A stretch of DNA of 64,000 nt from Anabaena sp. FACHB-1237 (GCF_014696225.1 NZ_JACJPV010000005.1:1-64000), one strand, 5' to 3'. Counted from the first letter of the stretch, positions 41,150-50,773 are shown. A program made the numbers and translations. Notes: generated from the letters alone by a model not told the origin.

Positions 41150-42376
41150 CTATATCTTACAACTGTCCAAATAGGCAATAAATTTTCCCCAAATAGGACC
41201 ATCTAAAAATAATTTAGGAAGATGTCCAACAGGAGCATCTGTAGAATAGTTAATATCTTCATTAGGGATGTATCTACCACGATAACGCCAGCCTAATTCA
41301 GTAGCAAAGTCTGCAAAATTTTGGTTATTTGATTCAAATTTGCTCCCAAATAACTCTTTCCACTTCTGTAGTTGCACCGTAAAACCAAACCTCCCTTGAC
41401 TACTGGTTTTCCACATTTGACTTATCTTGCTTAAACTGGTGCAAGATAATCGAGAAATTCCCTTTTCATTAATTATATTAGAACTTTGACTCATAGCTAA
41501 CAATAGAGATTTTGTTTCTTGATCAGCTTCTTTCCAGCTACCTTGAAATAAAAATTCTTCCAATTTATCAGTATTGGTACTAGAATTTGCTATAGTATCT
41601 GTTGGTGAAATTATATCTACACTTACCCCAATTCTAGTTAATAATGGTAGAAAAATACTGCTGGAAATTCCTGAATTTCTTCCTGATTTTATAATAGCAA
41701 CATCCCTATTGATAAGATCAGGAATGATCTCAGTTGCTCTTTCACCTCTACCATGTATTGCTATAACTTGCTTGGCATCATTTAGAACTGCTCCTCCACT
41801 CATTCCTGGTAATGTAGGATTATCATAACTTAAATTATAGCCATCATTATTAATATAAGTTTTACCAATATTTTCTATTACTTTCCCGTCTCGGCAATCA
41901 TAAATAGATGATTTTATGGCTCCAGTTTTTACTGGATAACCAGCCACATAAACTTTTGTTCCTCTTTTTATTTTTTCAGAATTACTAAATTTAGCAACTT
42001 GATAATCTTCATCACTTGTAAATTCTAAAATAGCTAAATCAAGATTATTTGCTAGGGGTTTTACTGTTTCATAATTAAATTGATGTATTTGTTTATCTGC
42101 AGTCAATATTTCATATTTAAGTTTTGGATCATCAACAACATGATAAGCTGTAAGCACAGTGTAAACATTACCTTTTTTATTGATAATTACACCAGAACCT
42201 GGTTTTCGACTATTGATTAAAACAGTTATTTTTTCAGCGATTCTATCTACTTTAGTATTACTACATATTGCCTGAGCAACTTCCGACTGAATAAATGTGA
42301 TTAATACTCCACTGATTACTGTTAATATTTTATACTTAATCTTCATAATTGCTAGAATTGTGTATTCATAATTCAT
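41150..42376 (-). CDS. Secreted trypsin-like protease fused to GUN4
   Basis: A 408-residue two-domain protein. A signal peptide (about 1-36, ending EVAQA) leads into a trypsin-like domain with a full catalytic triad: H79 in LTAYHVV, D113 in NNLDLAIL and S193 in PGMSGGAVLN. Residues about 265-408 fit a GUN4 domain, the module that binds porphyrins in chlorophyll synthesis (EFLFQGSWKEADQETKSLLL, W-TSSQGRFGFTVQLQKW, ELGWRYRGRYIPN). AGGAAGG seven bases before the ATG at 42376 supports this start over the ATG at 42346. It is 72 bp behind another protease gene. A GUN4 domain outside the cytoplasm is unexpected; the ligand is unknown. Confidence 0.85.
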   Translation of the reverse strand: MNYEYTILAIMKIKYKILTVISGVLITFIQSEVAQAICSNTKVDRIAEKITVLINSRKPGSGVIINKKGNVYTVLTAYHVVDDPKLKYEILTADKQIHQFNYETVKPLANNLDLAILEFTSDEDYQVAKFSNSEKIKRGTKVYVAGYPVKTGAIKSSIYDCRDGKVIENIGKTYINNDGYNLSYDNPTLPGMSGGAVLNDAKQVIAIHGRGERATEIIPDLINRDVAIIKSGRNSGISSSIFLPLLTRIGVSVDIISPTDTIANSSTNTDKLEEFLFQGSWKEADQETKSLLLAMSQSSNIINEKGISRLSCTSLSKISQMWKTSSQGRFGFTVQLQKWKELFGSKFESNNQNFADFATELGWRYRGRYIPNEDINYSTDAPVGHLPKLFLDGPIWGKFIAYLDSCKI

Positions 42377-42448
42377 TTATTTGCCTTCCTCTGTCAAAAT
42401 CTGAGATAATAAATTTGGTGCAATGTGAAAACCAGCGTCTTCGGATAA

Positions 42449-43243
42449 CTATCTATGAAAATCTGAATTAGATATCTCGAATTTACCCATCATTTGCACT
42501 ACCTGATCTATTGGTATAGCCCAACTCAAACGTACAATTTCTTGATGTAACTTTTCCTCTGCTTGGGAACCATCAATAAACATAGAAGGAGCATCCCATA
42601 AAGGATAAGCGTGCATTCCATTTACACCTACAACCTCACCCTGCTTATTCAATAAAGCACCGCCACTCATCCCTTTTTCTAAACGATTTGTATATCCCAC
42701 TTGATAACCAGCTTCTAAGGCTTTTGATAACACCAAAGATACTGTACCACCAATGAATACAAAGCTGACTTGTTGACTTTCCTCCTCCATGGGAAAACCA
42801 GCCACAAATACCTCATCTCCTACTTTGGGAACATTACCAAAATTGGCCACAGAATACACTTTTTTAATACTCGAAAATTCCAATATTGCTAAATCATAAT
42901 TGTGAAAATTTATATTTTTTGGTACATCTGCTTGATAGATTTCTCCGTCTGGTGTTTGAATACGATAGGGTGGATTATCTGCTCGTAAAACATGGGCATT
43001 GGTTAATACTCTATAAACTGAATTTTGTTTATTCAGTAATATTCCTGAACCCAAAAACTCTGTTGATAATATCTTTACAGTAATTGCCATTGCTTTTTCC
43101 TGTAATTGTACTAGTGATAATTGAGTGGGCAGTTGTATAATATTGGATGGTTCAGTGTAAGTATTTATAGTTGCTACTGAACTTAAAACCAACATTGACA
43201 AACTGCCTATATAAGTAATAACTTTTAATACACGCCAATTCAT
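42449..43243 (-). CDS. Secreted trypsin-like serine protease
   Basis: A 264-residue protein with an N-terminal hydrophobic segment (about 8-27) that is a signal peptide or anchor. The trypsin-like domain has H84 in LTNAHVL, D117 in NYDLAIL and S193 in KGMSGGALLN; the oxyanion-loop arrangement matches the GUN4-fused neighbour and the protease at 53622, so the three are paralogues. There is no PDZ domain, unlike Deg/HtrA. It begins six bases behind the COP23 gene, so the two are almost certainly co-transcribed. Confidence 0.87.
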   Translation of the reverse strand: MNWRVLKVITYIGSLSMLVLSSVATINTYTEPSNIIQLPTQLSLVQLQEKAMAITVKILSTEFLGSGILLNKQNSVYRVLTNAHVLRADNPPYRIQTPDGEIYQADVPKNINFHNYDLAILEFSSIKKVYSVANFGNVPKVGDEVFVAGFPMEEESQQVSFVFIGGTVSLVLSKALEAGYQVGYTNRLEKGMSGGALLNKQGEVVGVNGMHAYPLWDAPSMFIDGSQAEEKLHQEIVRLSWAIPIDQVVQMMGKFEISNSDFHR

Positions 43244-43249
43244 GTTAAT

Positions 43250-43798
43250 TTAATCTGCTTCAACCGTAGCATTATCCAGATAAAGATCGAAATCAATATT
43301 GATTGCGTCATCTGCACTTTCATTGAGTACATTACCAGCAGCTAAACCCCGACGATCTAACAGTCTGCGTAAAGTCTCTCCAGGATTAACCCCACGTTTG
43401 AGGGTAAATAATAAATTCCTATCTGTACAAATAGTATTTTTCTTAATACCAGCACAAACAACTGGTTCACCTCTAAGCGTCCCAGTAGTAATATTTTTCA
43501 GAGTACGGTTATCATTACTGCGTTGAAATCTTCGTGATACCTCTTCACAACGTTTTTGAGCAGTCCAAGGTGGCGGAAAATAACTATTTGATGTCCAGTT
43601 AATTATGGTAACTTTCCTCCCATCTTGAGTACGGGCAAAGGTAACAGGTATCCCTTTACTTTTGCCACAGTAAAAATTTGTTCCTTGGCCGTTACTGGGT
43701 TGAACTAGGGTAGTAATTGTGGCTAATGTTGTTAGGGAAGCTAAAGTAACCGTTGTTGTTACTCTCAGCAAAATTTTACTAAAAATTTTTTCTTTCAT
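43250..43798 (-). CDS. COP23-type exported protein
   Basis: About 182 residues. A signal peptide (hydrophobic to about residue 30, ending NGQG) precedes the COP23 domain, named after a circadian-oscillating membrane protein of a unicellular cyanobacterium. Recognisable parts are FYCGKSKGIPVTFARTQDG, CEEVSRRFQRSNDNRTL, GEPVVCAG and NLLFTLKRGVNPGETLRRLL, with paired cysteines. The paralogue at 55804 shares them (FYCDRRGGEFFTFMRTEDR, CEEVSSRFQRSYDNGTL). ATG at 43798 is preferred; the frame also has a TTG nine bases earlier. It is first of a four-gene run with two proteases. Confidence 0.85.
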   Translation of the reverse strand: MKEKIFSKILLRVTTTVTLASLTTLATITTLVQPSNGQGTNFYCGKSKGIPVTFARTQDGRKVTIINWTSNSYFPPPWTAQKRCEEVSRRFQRSNDNRTLKNITTGTLRGEPVVCAGIKKNTICTDRNLLFTLKRGVNPGETLRRLLDRRGLAAGNVLNESADDAINIDFDLYLDNATVEAD

Positions 43799-44004
43799 AA
43801 ATAACAACCAAGCTAATAATGCTGGTATTTACGCTAATCTAAGATAGATATTATTTATCATACCACTATAATGGTGTTTTTTATGAGTATAAAGTTTTTG
43901 TAAAGTTAATAAAATTATATTTGCATAATTAATAAGTAAAACTAATGAATAGCCACAAATACTTTTAAATGTTTATAATTCACTCAAGTTCATAAAATCT
44001 CATA

Positions 44005-44037
44005 TTTATACTTTATTTATACTTTATTTATACTTTG
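44005..44037 (+). repeat. Tandem repeat TTTATACTTTA x3
   Basis: Three 11-bp units, the last with one change. Confidence 0.8.
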
Positions 44038-44099
44038 TGATCATTTAATTGATAGCTTACACAAGACAATGGATAGGTTATGACGTAAGTTAATTGACT

Positions 44100-44132
44100 A
44101 GATCCCCGACTTCTTTAAGAATTTGGGGATCT
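44100..44132. repeat. Hairpin, family H1
   Basis: AGATCCCCGACTTC and GAATTTGGGGATCT; the stem has two mismatches, so it may be a decaying copy. Confidence 0.55.
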
Positions 44133-44197
44133 CCTCCTAAGTCACTTTTTCATAAATACACTATGAGGTAATACCCGTATATTATGTCCAATTAATA

Positions 44198-44232
44198 TTT
44201 ATTTAAATTTAATTTAATTAAATTTAAATAAA
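44198..44232. repeat. AT-only palindrome
   Basis: TTTATTTAAATTTAA and TTAAATTTAAATAAA, a perfect 15-bp inverted repeat around five bases. Confidence 0.7.
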
Positions 44233-44480
44233 CATAATTATATTATGGGTAGATATTGTTAATTTTGTCAACAAGGAAATTTTGAGATTTTTATGAGGAC
44301 TTTTGTAACCATTTTTAAAGATATAACCGAAAATTAGACCATCGGAGTTGTATCTTATTGATGTTAATGAAGTCTTTGAGTATCTGATTAGTAGTGCAGG
44401 CATTTTACCTGCTAGAGTTAGACAAATTTCATAGACTAGATAGACTAAAAAATACTGTATTACTCAATCAATATATCACT

Positions 44481-45830
44481 ATGGCACAGAAAAAATTAGA
44501 ACCCAAACAAGACAGCAAAAAACAACCCAGTGGATGTGGATGTGCTAATATTCCTCTATCTTTAATTATCGTAATTATGGGATGTTGTTATTGGTTATTT
44601 ACCCAAAGAGATAATTTAAAAATTAGTCAATTTGTTTCTAATATTGTCTCTAATTTTTTAGCAGAAAATCCCCAATTGAATATTGGTAATATTCCTATTT
44701 TGCAACCTCAAGTTACTCCTACTTTACAACCTACTCCTTCTGTCATTTCTGTTAATAGTCAAAATGCAAATTCTCAAACTACCAACACTGCAACTACAAA
44801 GATCAAACCTTCTGTAATTCCTCCCTCTTCTCAACCAAGTTTATCAACTAGGCCTGATATTACTGCTAATCAAGAAAATACCATTAATAAAACACCACAG
44901 AAAAAAAGTAAATTAACTGCCAAAGTACCTGCAAATACTTGGGATAAAAAAGGCATTAAAGCTATTTATTTAAGTCGTTATCAAGTTACTAATAATGCTA
45001 GTGAAGCTACAATTCGTCAACGAGTACGCTATTTTCGTTCCCAAGGATTTAATACTATTATTCATGGTGTTTGGGGGAATGGTTGTACAATGTACAATAG
45101 TAAAGTTATGCAGCAAACTTTAGGTTTTAAAAGTTGTCCCAATAACTTTGAGGATCAATGGTTAGATTGGTTAATTGATGAAGCCCATAAACAGAAAATA
45201 GAAGTTCATGCTTATTTTGAAAAAGGGATTAAAATAGATAAAGACAGTCCTATTTTTGATTTAGCAATTGCGCGAAAATGGATAGTTCCAGGGATAGATA
45301 AAACCTATCCAGGAATAGAACATTATGTTTTAGATGTAGAAATTCCTGAAGTTGCTAATTTATTTAAAAATACTTTAGTGGAGTTTGTACAAAGATATCC
45401 TAAAATTGACGCTGTACAATGGGATGATTATTTAGGTTATCATGCTGATTTACCAGGAAAAGTAGATCGTACCACTAAACTAACAGCTTTTGTACAACAA
45501 ATGATTGGGGGAATGAAAAAAGCAAATCCCAATGTAAGTTTTGATATTTGTCATCATAATCCTTATTGGGCTAAAAGATATTTTGCTGCAGACTGGGAAA
45601 AATGGAATGTGGATAGAGTATTTATTCAAGTTTATAATGATGCTAATTTTCAGGAGGAATTAAATTATGTGAAAAATTATGATGGTATTGCTTTTAGTGA
45701 ACAGCAATTTTCACGGTTAAATGATGTGGTAAAAAATCCAGATGTTAAGAGTATTTTAGTGTTTCCTTTGTCGGGTAAACCGGAAGAAACTGCTTCTAAA
45801 TTAAATAGTTTACTGACAAATAGTAAATAG
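44481..45830 (+). CDS. Membrane-anchored glycosidase-like protein
   Basis: About 449 residues. A cytoplasmic K/Q-rich start and one membrane helix (about 25-42, ANIPLSLIIVIMGCCYWLF) are followed by a long Thr/Gln/Pro linker. The C-terminal TIM-barrel-like domain (about 170-449) resembles the family-10-like glycosyl hydrolase (GHL10) group: KGIKAIYLSRYQVT, FNTIIHGVWGNGC, VHAYFEKGIKI, YPKIDAVQWDDYLG, FDICHHNPYWA and VDRVFIQVYND. The acids in QWDD are candidate catalytic residues. The ATG at 44481 is chosen because the upstream 29 codons look non-coding. It probably acts in the periplasm on a glycan. Confidence 0.78.
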   Translation: MAQKKLEPKQDSKKQPSGCGCANIPLSLIIVIMGCCYWLFTQRDNLKISQFVSNIVSNFLAENPQLNIGNIPILQPQVTPTLQPTPSVISVNSQNANSQTTNTATTKIKPSVIPPSSQPSLSTRPDITANQENTINKTPQKKSKLTAKVPANTWDKKGIKAIYLSRYQVTNNASEATIRQRVRYFRSQGFNTIIHGVWGNGCTMYNSKVMQQTLGFKSCPNNFEDQWLDWLIDEAHKQKIEVHAYFEKGIKIDKDSPIFDLAIARKWIVPGIDKTYPGIEHYVLDVEIPEVANLFKNTLVEFVQRYPKIDAVQWDDYLGYHADLPGKVDRTTKLTAFVQQMIGGMKKANPNVSFDICHHNPYWAKRYFAADWEKWNVDRVFIQVYNDANFQEELNYVKNYDGIAFSEQQFSRLNDVVKNPDVKSILVFPLSGKPEETASKLNSLLTNSK

Positions 45831-45902
45831 CTGTCGGCTATCAGTAGTCAGCAGTCAGTTAATAAAGATGATCTTATGCTTCAGTTTGCATACTATACTT
45901 GT

Positions 45903-46181
45903 CTATTCAGACGCAATTTCTACACTAGCATTTTGTGGCACTAATTTCCGTTTTTGTACTATCATACCAGTAGGTTTCATGTAGGCGATCGCTTGTTTCC
46001 AAATAGTAGTTTGTCCACCCACATCATCTACTATACACATACAATTGTGATCTTGCCAAAAGATATTACCAATAATCACATCTCCTGTTAATAATTTGAT
46101 TTCAACTATTAATTTTTCTTTCTGACATTTTTGAATTTGTCGAATACTAGGTAAGGATGTATCAAAGTCATTACTCGCCAT
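45903..46181 (-). CDS. hfq: Cyanobacterial Hfq-like protein
   Basis: A 92-residue Sm-fold protein of the Hfq family. Sm1 reads EKLIVEIKLLTGDVIIGNIF-WQDHNCMCIVDD and Sm2 TTIWKQAIAYMKP. The classical Sm2 YKHA is replaced, as in other cyanobacterial Hfq, which in Synechocystis acts with the pilus motor in phototaxis. It is divergent from dapF with 244 bp between, and hfq and dapF are neighbours in other Nostocales as I recall. Confidence 0.88.
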   Translation of the reverse strand: MASNDFDTSLPSIRQIQKCQKEKLIVEIKLLTGDVIIGNIFWQDHNCMCIVDDVGGQTTIWKQAIAYMKPTGMIVQKRKLVPQNASVEIASE

Positions 46182-46425
46182 TGTTTTATTTCTTATAATT
46201 AGTATTGGTTAATTTATCTATTAGCTTTAGTGACGTTTTTATAGCCTAAATTTTTATGATACTTGATATTGGTAAAATTGGCAATTTTCCTCTCTGTGAT
46301 AATTTGTCAAACTTGAGATTTTTCACAGTGAAAAATATAATATTATTTCCGATCTGCTGATAGCTTGTAGCTGACGGCTGACTCCTCATCATGTAATATA
46401 TACTTAATAATTCATTTACAGCAAA

Positions 46426-47265
46426 ATGACTCTCGAATTTACAAAATATCACGGATTAGGTAACGATTTTATCCTCATTGACAATCGTTCTTCGCTTACA
46501 CCCATTTTAACACCACAAAAATCTATAGAATTGTGCGATCGCCATTTTGGAATCGGTGCTGATGGTGTAATTTTTGCACTCCCTGGTCAAAATGGTACTG
46601 ACTACTCCATGCGAATTTTTAACTCTGACGGTTCAGAACCAGAAATGTGTGGTAATGGTATTCGTTGTTTAGCCGCATTTCTCACGGAGTTGGAAGGAGT
46701 GAACCGCACTAAAGATAGTTATCGCATTCATACTTTAGCTGGAGTAATTACACCTCAACTGACAGATGATGGACAAATTAGAGTAGATATGGGTACACCC
46801 CGCTTATTAGCTATAGAAATACCTACTACATTAGCACCTGCTGAATTTCAAGTTATTAATCAACCTTTAGAAGTGGGTGATAAAACTTGGAATGTGACTT
46901 GTGTAAGTATGGGCAATCCTCATTGTATCACTTTTGTAGAAGATGTACATCAGATAGACTTAGAAAAAATTGGTCCACAATTTGAAAATCATCCAGTTTT
47001 TCCTAAACGTACTAACACGGAATTTATCCAAGTTATTAACCGCAACTATTTAAAAATGCGAGTTTGGGAAAGGGGGGCAGGTATTACCCTAGCTTGTGGT
47101 ACAGGTGCTTGTGCGTCCCTGGTTGCAGGAGTATTAAATGATAAGTGCGATCGCACAGCCACAATAGAATTACCCGGAGGATCTTTAGAAATAGAATGGT
47201 CACAAAGCGACGATAAAATCTACATGACAGGACCTGCAGAACGGGTATTCACAGGTAAGTATTAA
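46426..47265 (+). CDS. dapF: Diaminopimelate epimerase
   Basis: Interconverts LL- and meso-diaminopimelate for lysine and peptidoglycan. It is 279 residues. The two catalytic cysteines are in GNGIRC (with [15 protein letters not shown]) and in [13 protein letters not shown]. The N-terminal [17 protein letters not shown] and [14 protein letters not shown] are standard. Start is the ATG at 46426 ([10 protein letters not shown]). It is divergent from hfq. Confidence 0.96.
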   Translation: MTLEFTKYHGLGNDFILIDNRSSLTPILTPQKSIELCDRHFGIGADGVIFALPGQNGTDYSMRIFNSDGSEPEMCGNGIRCLAAFLTELEGVNRTKDSYRIHTLAGVITPQLTDDGQIRVDMGTPRLLAIEIPTTLAPAEFQVINQPLEVGDKTWNVTCVSMGNPHCITFVEDVHQIDLEKIGPQFENHPVFPKRTNTEFIQVINRNYLKMRVWERGAGITLACGTGACASLVAGVLNDKCDRTATIELPGGSLEIEWSQSDDKIYMTGPAERVFTGKY

Positions 47266-47383
47266 ATTATACTAGTCACTTGTCATTTAAGCGATTGTCT
47301 ACAGAATTGTAGGCGATCTGCTTACGGTTAGCATCTGTAGTAACAGAATATTTGATAACTTACGCAAGTGTCAAGGTTGTGAT

Positions 47384-48130
47384 CTATTCATCTTTGATAA
47401 ACTCTAAATATCCCTTACTTAATTCTTCCACAGCTACATCATAAAATTGTTTACCATGTTCTGGTGTAGCTAAGTTAGGATTTGATCCCATTCTTCCATC
47501 AATGTAACGAGAACGAAAATCACTCGCACCATAAATTTTATGTCCCCTAGCAACTTCGGCAGATAATTCCACTTTTTTAATGGCCTGTGGATACATATAT
47601 TGAGTAACAGCAACTTCGCTAGGAGTAGCATGAGAACCTTCTTCATCTCCATACAATTCTTTGGCTAGTTTATAAACAGAACTACACATAAACCAATTTG
47701 CAATTTGACATTGTACTTTTTCATAATTAGCAATTTTTAAATCTTCTAAATAAGCGTAGGTTTCCGAAAATGCAGCTTTTAAAGTCGCAATATTTCCACC
47801 ATGTCCATTAATAAAATAAAACTTGGTAAACCCAGCTTTTACTAAACAAGTAATCTGTTCTTTTACTACTAATATTAAGGTACTAGGACGTAAACTAATT
47901 GTACCAGGAAAACCAGTATGATGTAAGGCCATACCAATATTAATGGTTGGCGCTACCATTGCTTGATTAATTTCTCCCACTCCTTTAGCGATCGCTTCTG
48001 CACAAATCGCATCTGTACCAATTAAACCACTCGGTCCATGTTGTTCTGTTGAACCAATGGGAATTATAATTCCTGGGGATTTTTTTAAATAAGTTTCTAC
48101 TTCTTGCCAAGTGCTTAAATGTAAGATCAT
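47384..48130 (-). CDS. Creatininase-family amidohydrolase
   Basis: A 248-residue protein of the creatininase/creatinine amidohydrolase superfamily. Metal-ligand motifs are IPIGSTEQHGPSGLIGTD (E, H and D), MALHHTGFPGTISL, FINGHGGNIATLKAA and GDEEGSHATPSEVA. Members remove the amide ring of creatinine or of riboflavin-pathway formamides; the cyanobacterial substrate is unknown to me. It converges with dapF. Confidence 0.87.
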   Translation of the reverse strand: MILHLSTWQEVETYLKKSPGIIIPIGSTEQHGPSGLIGTDAICAEAIAKGVGEINQAMVAPTINIGMALHHTGFPGTISLRPSTLILVVKEQITCLVKAGFTKFYFINGHGGNIATLKAAFSETYAYLEDLKIANYEKVQCQIANWFMCSSVYKLAKELYGDEEGSHATPSEVAVTQYMYPQAIKKVELSAEVARGHKIYGASDFRSRYIDGRMGSNPNLATPEHGKQFYDVAVEELSKGYLEFIKDE

Positions 48131-48177
48131 TTTCTATTTTTTACCATTAATTATTATTACGGTTCCGATCCTTCTCT

Positions 48178-48210
48178 AGATCCCGGACTTCTTTAAGAAG
48201 TCCGGGATCT
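48178..48210. terminator. 33-bp hairpin, family H1
   Basis: AGATCCCGGACTTC/GAAGTCCGGGATCT perfect stem between the DUF2839 gene's 3' end and the creatininase start (both minus strand). Confidence 0.6.
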
Positions 48211-48231
48211 TAGTCCTGGATCTTAAGCTCA

Positions 48232-48447
48232 TTATCCAGCAACTTGCCACCATCCAAAAGCCGGACCAATAAATCTAATTGTTACCCATATAACAACCAT
48301 TGTACCAATACCAATCCATGCTCCGCGAGTTGTCCAAGTTACAAATAATTGCGCCTGGGTTTTGGTGATGGGTAACCAAGGTAATATATTAGCTTCTTGA
48401 CCATACTTATCGCCAATAGTCTCTTTACGACGTTTTGCTTCACCCAT
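48232..48447 (-). CDS. DUF2839 small membrane protein
   Basis: A 71-residue cyanobacterial protein: the basic MGEAKRRKETIGDKYGQE start and one membrane helix (about 41-62, GAWIGIGTMVVIWVTIRFIG) are the DUF2839 pattern. Function unknown. It follows the ABC exporter genes on the same strand by 84 bp, which may put it in their transcript. Confidence 0.87.
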   Translation of the reverse strand: MGEAKRRKETIGDKYGQEANILPWLPITKTQAQLFVTWTTRGAWIGIGTMVVIWVTIRFIGPAFGWWQVAG

Positions 48448-48531
48448 AATTAGTTGTTTACTGTTATTTACTTGCTGTTTACGTTGATGTTAAGTTGCTA
48501 TATCGCCATTTTATATCATTTTTTGCGCCCA

Positions 48532-49299
48532 TTAAGATAACACTAATTGATGTAATTCATGGGGAGTTAAATGAGAATGTAAAACTTGTCCATCACGAAA
48601 CCAAACCACTCGTTTTGTTTGACGCGCAACTTCTGTTTCATGAGTCACTATCACTACAGTAATTCCACTAGTATTAAGTTCATTAAATAAGTCTAATACC
48701 TCTTGGGTAGTGTGAGAGTCCAACGCGCCAGTAGGTTCATCTGCTAATAATACCACAGGATGATTCACAATTGCACGAGCGATCGCTACTCTTTGTTGTT
48801 GTCCTCCTGATAATTGATTAGGTTTATTATTTAAACGATGTTCTAAACCAACTCTAATTAATGCTTCTTTAGCCCGATCTTTTCTTTCTCCAGGTTTAAT
48901 ACCAGCATAAACCATCGGTAACATCACATTTTCTAAAGCTGTTAATTGTGGTAATAAATGAAATTGTTGGAATACAAAACCTAGTTTTTTATTGCGAATA
49001 CGCGCCAATTCCACATCATTCATATTCGCCACATTTACCTGATCTAAATAATAACTACCAGCAGTAGGACGATCTAAACATCCGATAATATTCATCGCTG
49101 TAGATTTTCCCGATCCTGAAGGTCCCATAATGGCACAATATTCACCTTGTTTAATTGCTAAACTCACATCATTTAAAGCTCTAACTTCTGTTTCTCCACT
49201 ACCATAAACTTTACAAATATTTTCTATGTGAATAATTCCTGATTCTGACCTACCATCATCAATATTTGTATGATGATTATTTATCACGGTATTTGCCAT
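48532..49299 (-). CDS. MacB/LolD-type ABC transporter ATPase
   Basis: About 255 residues from the ATG at 49299. Walker A GPSGSGKST, Q-loop FQQFHLLPQ, signature LSGGQQQR, Walker B VVLLADEPTGALD and the switch histidine VTHE are present. The set is typical of the MacB/LolD/DevA class that powers substrate export from the membrane through a periplasmic adaptor. A TTG start 20 codons further upstream (49359) is also open. The gene follows its permease; no adaptor or TolC gene is adjacent. Substrate unknown. Confidence 0.92.
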   Translation of the reverse strand: MANTVINNHHTNIDDGRSESGIIHIENICKVYGSGETEVRALNDVSLAIKQGEYCAIMGPSGSGKSTAMNIIGCLDRPTAGSYYLDQVNVANMNDVELARIRNKKLGFVFQQFHLLPQLTALENVMLPMVYAGIKPGERKDRAKEALIRVGLEHRLNNKPNQLSGGQQQRVAIARAIVNHPVVLLADEPTGALDSHTTQEVLDLFNELNTSGITVVIVTHETEVARQTKRVVWFRDGQVLHSHLTPHELHQLVLS

Positions 49300-49396
49300 A
49301 TTTTTCACCAACTTTTCCTTACTATTAACATTTGTAAAATTGTCTAATTTATGTCTCAATCCCTTAGATAATTAATAATCTTCCAATTATCAATTA

Positions 49397-50614
49397 TTAG
49401 GCCGTTCTTAACGCTACCATTGGATCTAATTGAGCCGCACGACGCGCAGGAACAACACCAAAGAATAACCCAATACTACCAGAAACTCCCACGGCTAAAA
49501 TTACCGCACTTGAAGAAACTTTTGCTTCTAACGGTGTCAATATACTCACTAATAATACTCCACCTCCTCCTAACGCAATTCCCAAAACTCCACCAGCTAT
49601 AGAAAGAATTAGAGCTTCAATCATGAATTGTAATAAAATATCATTTTGCGTTGCCCCAATCGCTTTTCTTAAACCTATTTCTTGGGTTCTTTCTGTCACA
49701 GAAACTAACATAATATTCATAATTCCAATCCCACCCACTAGTAAAGAAATACTAGCGATCGCTGCCAACATTAGTGTTAATCCTCCCGTAATTGTACCAA
49801 TAATTTCTAAAATGGTTTTTTGAGTTCTCACTGTAAAATCATCTTCCCCAGTAATTTTATGACGTAATCTCAATAAATTAGTAATTTGAAATTCTGCTGC
49901 TTTAATACTCTTTTCATCTTGAGCAGACACGGAAATTAAAGATAGATCAATTCCATAGGGAGATGTTTTACCCACAATTCTACTAGACATAGTAGTTATA
50001 GGAATAAAAGCCACATCATCATTATTATTACCCAGAAATGTTCCCTTAGACACTGTAATACCAATTACTTGAAAAGCTACATTTTGAATGCGGATTTTTT
50101 TACCAATAGGATCTTCTTTATCAAATAATTTTCTCGCTAGTTCAGGACCTAATACCACCACTGCTTGATTGCGTTTCACATTCAAATCATCAAAAAATCT
50201 CCCTTTTTCTACTTCAAAACTACGCACAGTTAAATAATTGGGAGTAGTTCCTATAACTGAACTACTAGAGTTTTTATTGCGGTAGTTTATCGTTACTCTC
50301 GTGGTAATTTCAGGACTCACATCTTTAATTGATCTTACTTGTCTCAAGATCGCTTTTGCATCTTCCAAAACTAAAGTTTTTGGTTGAGAAATTACTCTAT
50401 TGCGTCCTTCTGGACTTCCAGGAACAATAAATAATACATTTGATCCTAAGGATTCAAATTGTTTACTAGCTAATTTTTGCCCCCCTTCCCCAATACCAAT
50501 CATCGCAATTACTGAAGCATTGCCAATTATAATTCCTAACATCGTTAAACTACTTCTCAACTTATTAGCTAATAATGTAGTAGTGGCCATTTTCACACTT
50601 TCTAAAATATCCAT
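49397..50614 (-). CDS. MacB/FtsX-type ABC transporter permease
   Basis: A 405-residue permease. It has one N-terminal membrane helix (about 20-42) with LRSSLTMLGIIIGNASVIAMI, a large periplasmic domain (about 45-270, MacB_PCD), and three C-terminal helices with LLVGGIGIMNIMLVSVTERT, QEIGLRKAIGATQNDILLQF and FFGVVPARRAAQLDPMVALR. This is the four-helix MacB architecture. The ATPase gene is 97 bp downstream. The pair resembles DevC-DevA of heterocyst glycolipid export but lacks a DevB-like adaptor here, so the substrate is open. Confidence 0.93.
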   Translation of the reverse strand: MDILESVKMATTTLLANKLRSSLTMLGIIIGNASVIAMIGIGEGGQKLASKQFESLGSNVLFIVPGSPEGRNRVISQPKTLVLEDAKAILRQVRSIKDVSPEITTRVTINYRNKNSSSSVIGTTPNYLTVRSFEVEKGRFFDDLNVKRNQAVVVLGPELARKLFDKEDPIGKKIRIQNVAFQVIGITVSKGTFLGNNNDDVAFIPITTMSSRIVGKTSPYGIDLSLISVSAQDEKSIKAAEFQITNLLRLRHKITGEDDFTVRTQKTILEIIGTITGGLTLMLAAIASISLLVGGIGIMNIMLVSVTERTQEIGLRKAIGATQNDILLQFMIEALILSIAGGVLGIALGGGGVLLVSILTPLEAKVSSSAVILAVGVSGSIGLFFGVVPARRAAQLDPMVALRTA

Positions 50615-50773
50615 ATTTTCCCAGGTACAAAAATTGATTTATTGTCTTAGATATCTTGTATAAATCAGGCTAGAAGCCTAATCTACTATAAACATAGTAA
50701 CACAAGCTGCGTAAAATCATGTAAACCTTCACTTACAAGCGCATAAAATAAGCGACGAAGTTATTTTCAGCTA

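Larger units (their letters stand above)
43799..44480. other. 680-bp AT-rich divergent spacer
   Basis: Contains three TTTATACTTTA units (44005-44037), an H1 hairpin (44100-44132) and a 35-bp AT palindrome (44198-44232). It must hold promoters for both the COP23 run and the glycosidase-like gene, but none stands out. Confidence 0.5.

Noticed and set aside
48532-50614. devBCA heterocyst glycolipid exporter
   Set aside because: The ATPase and permease are of the same class, but no DevB-like adaptor gene is present and the gene order differs, so only a generic MacB-like label is given.
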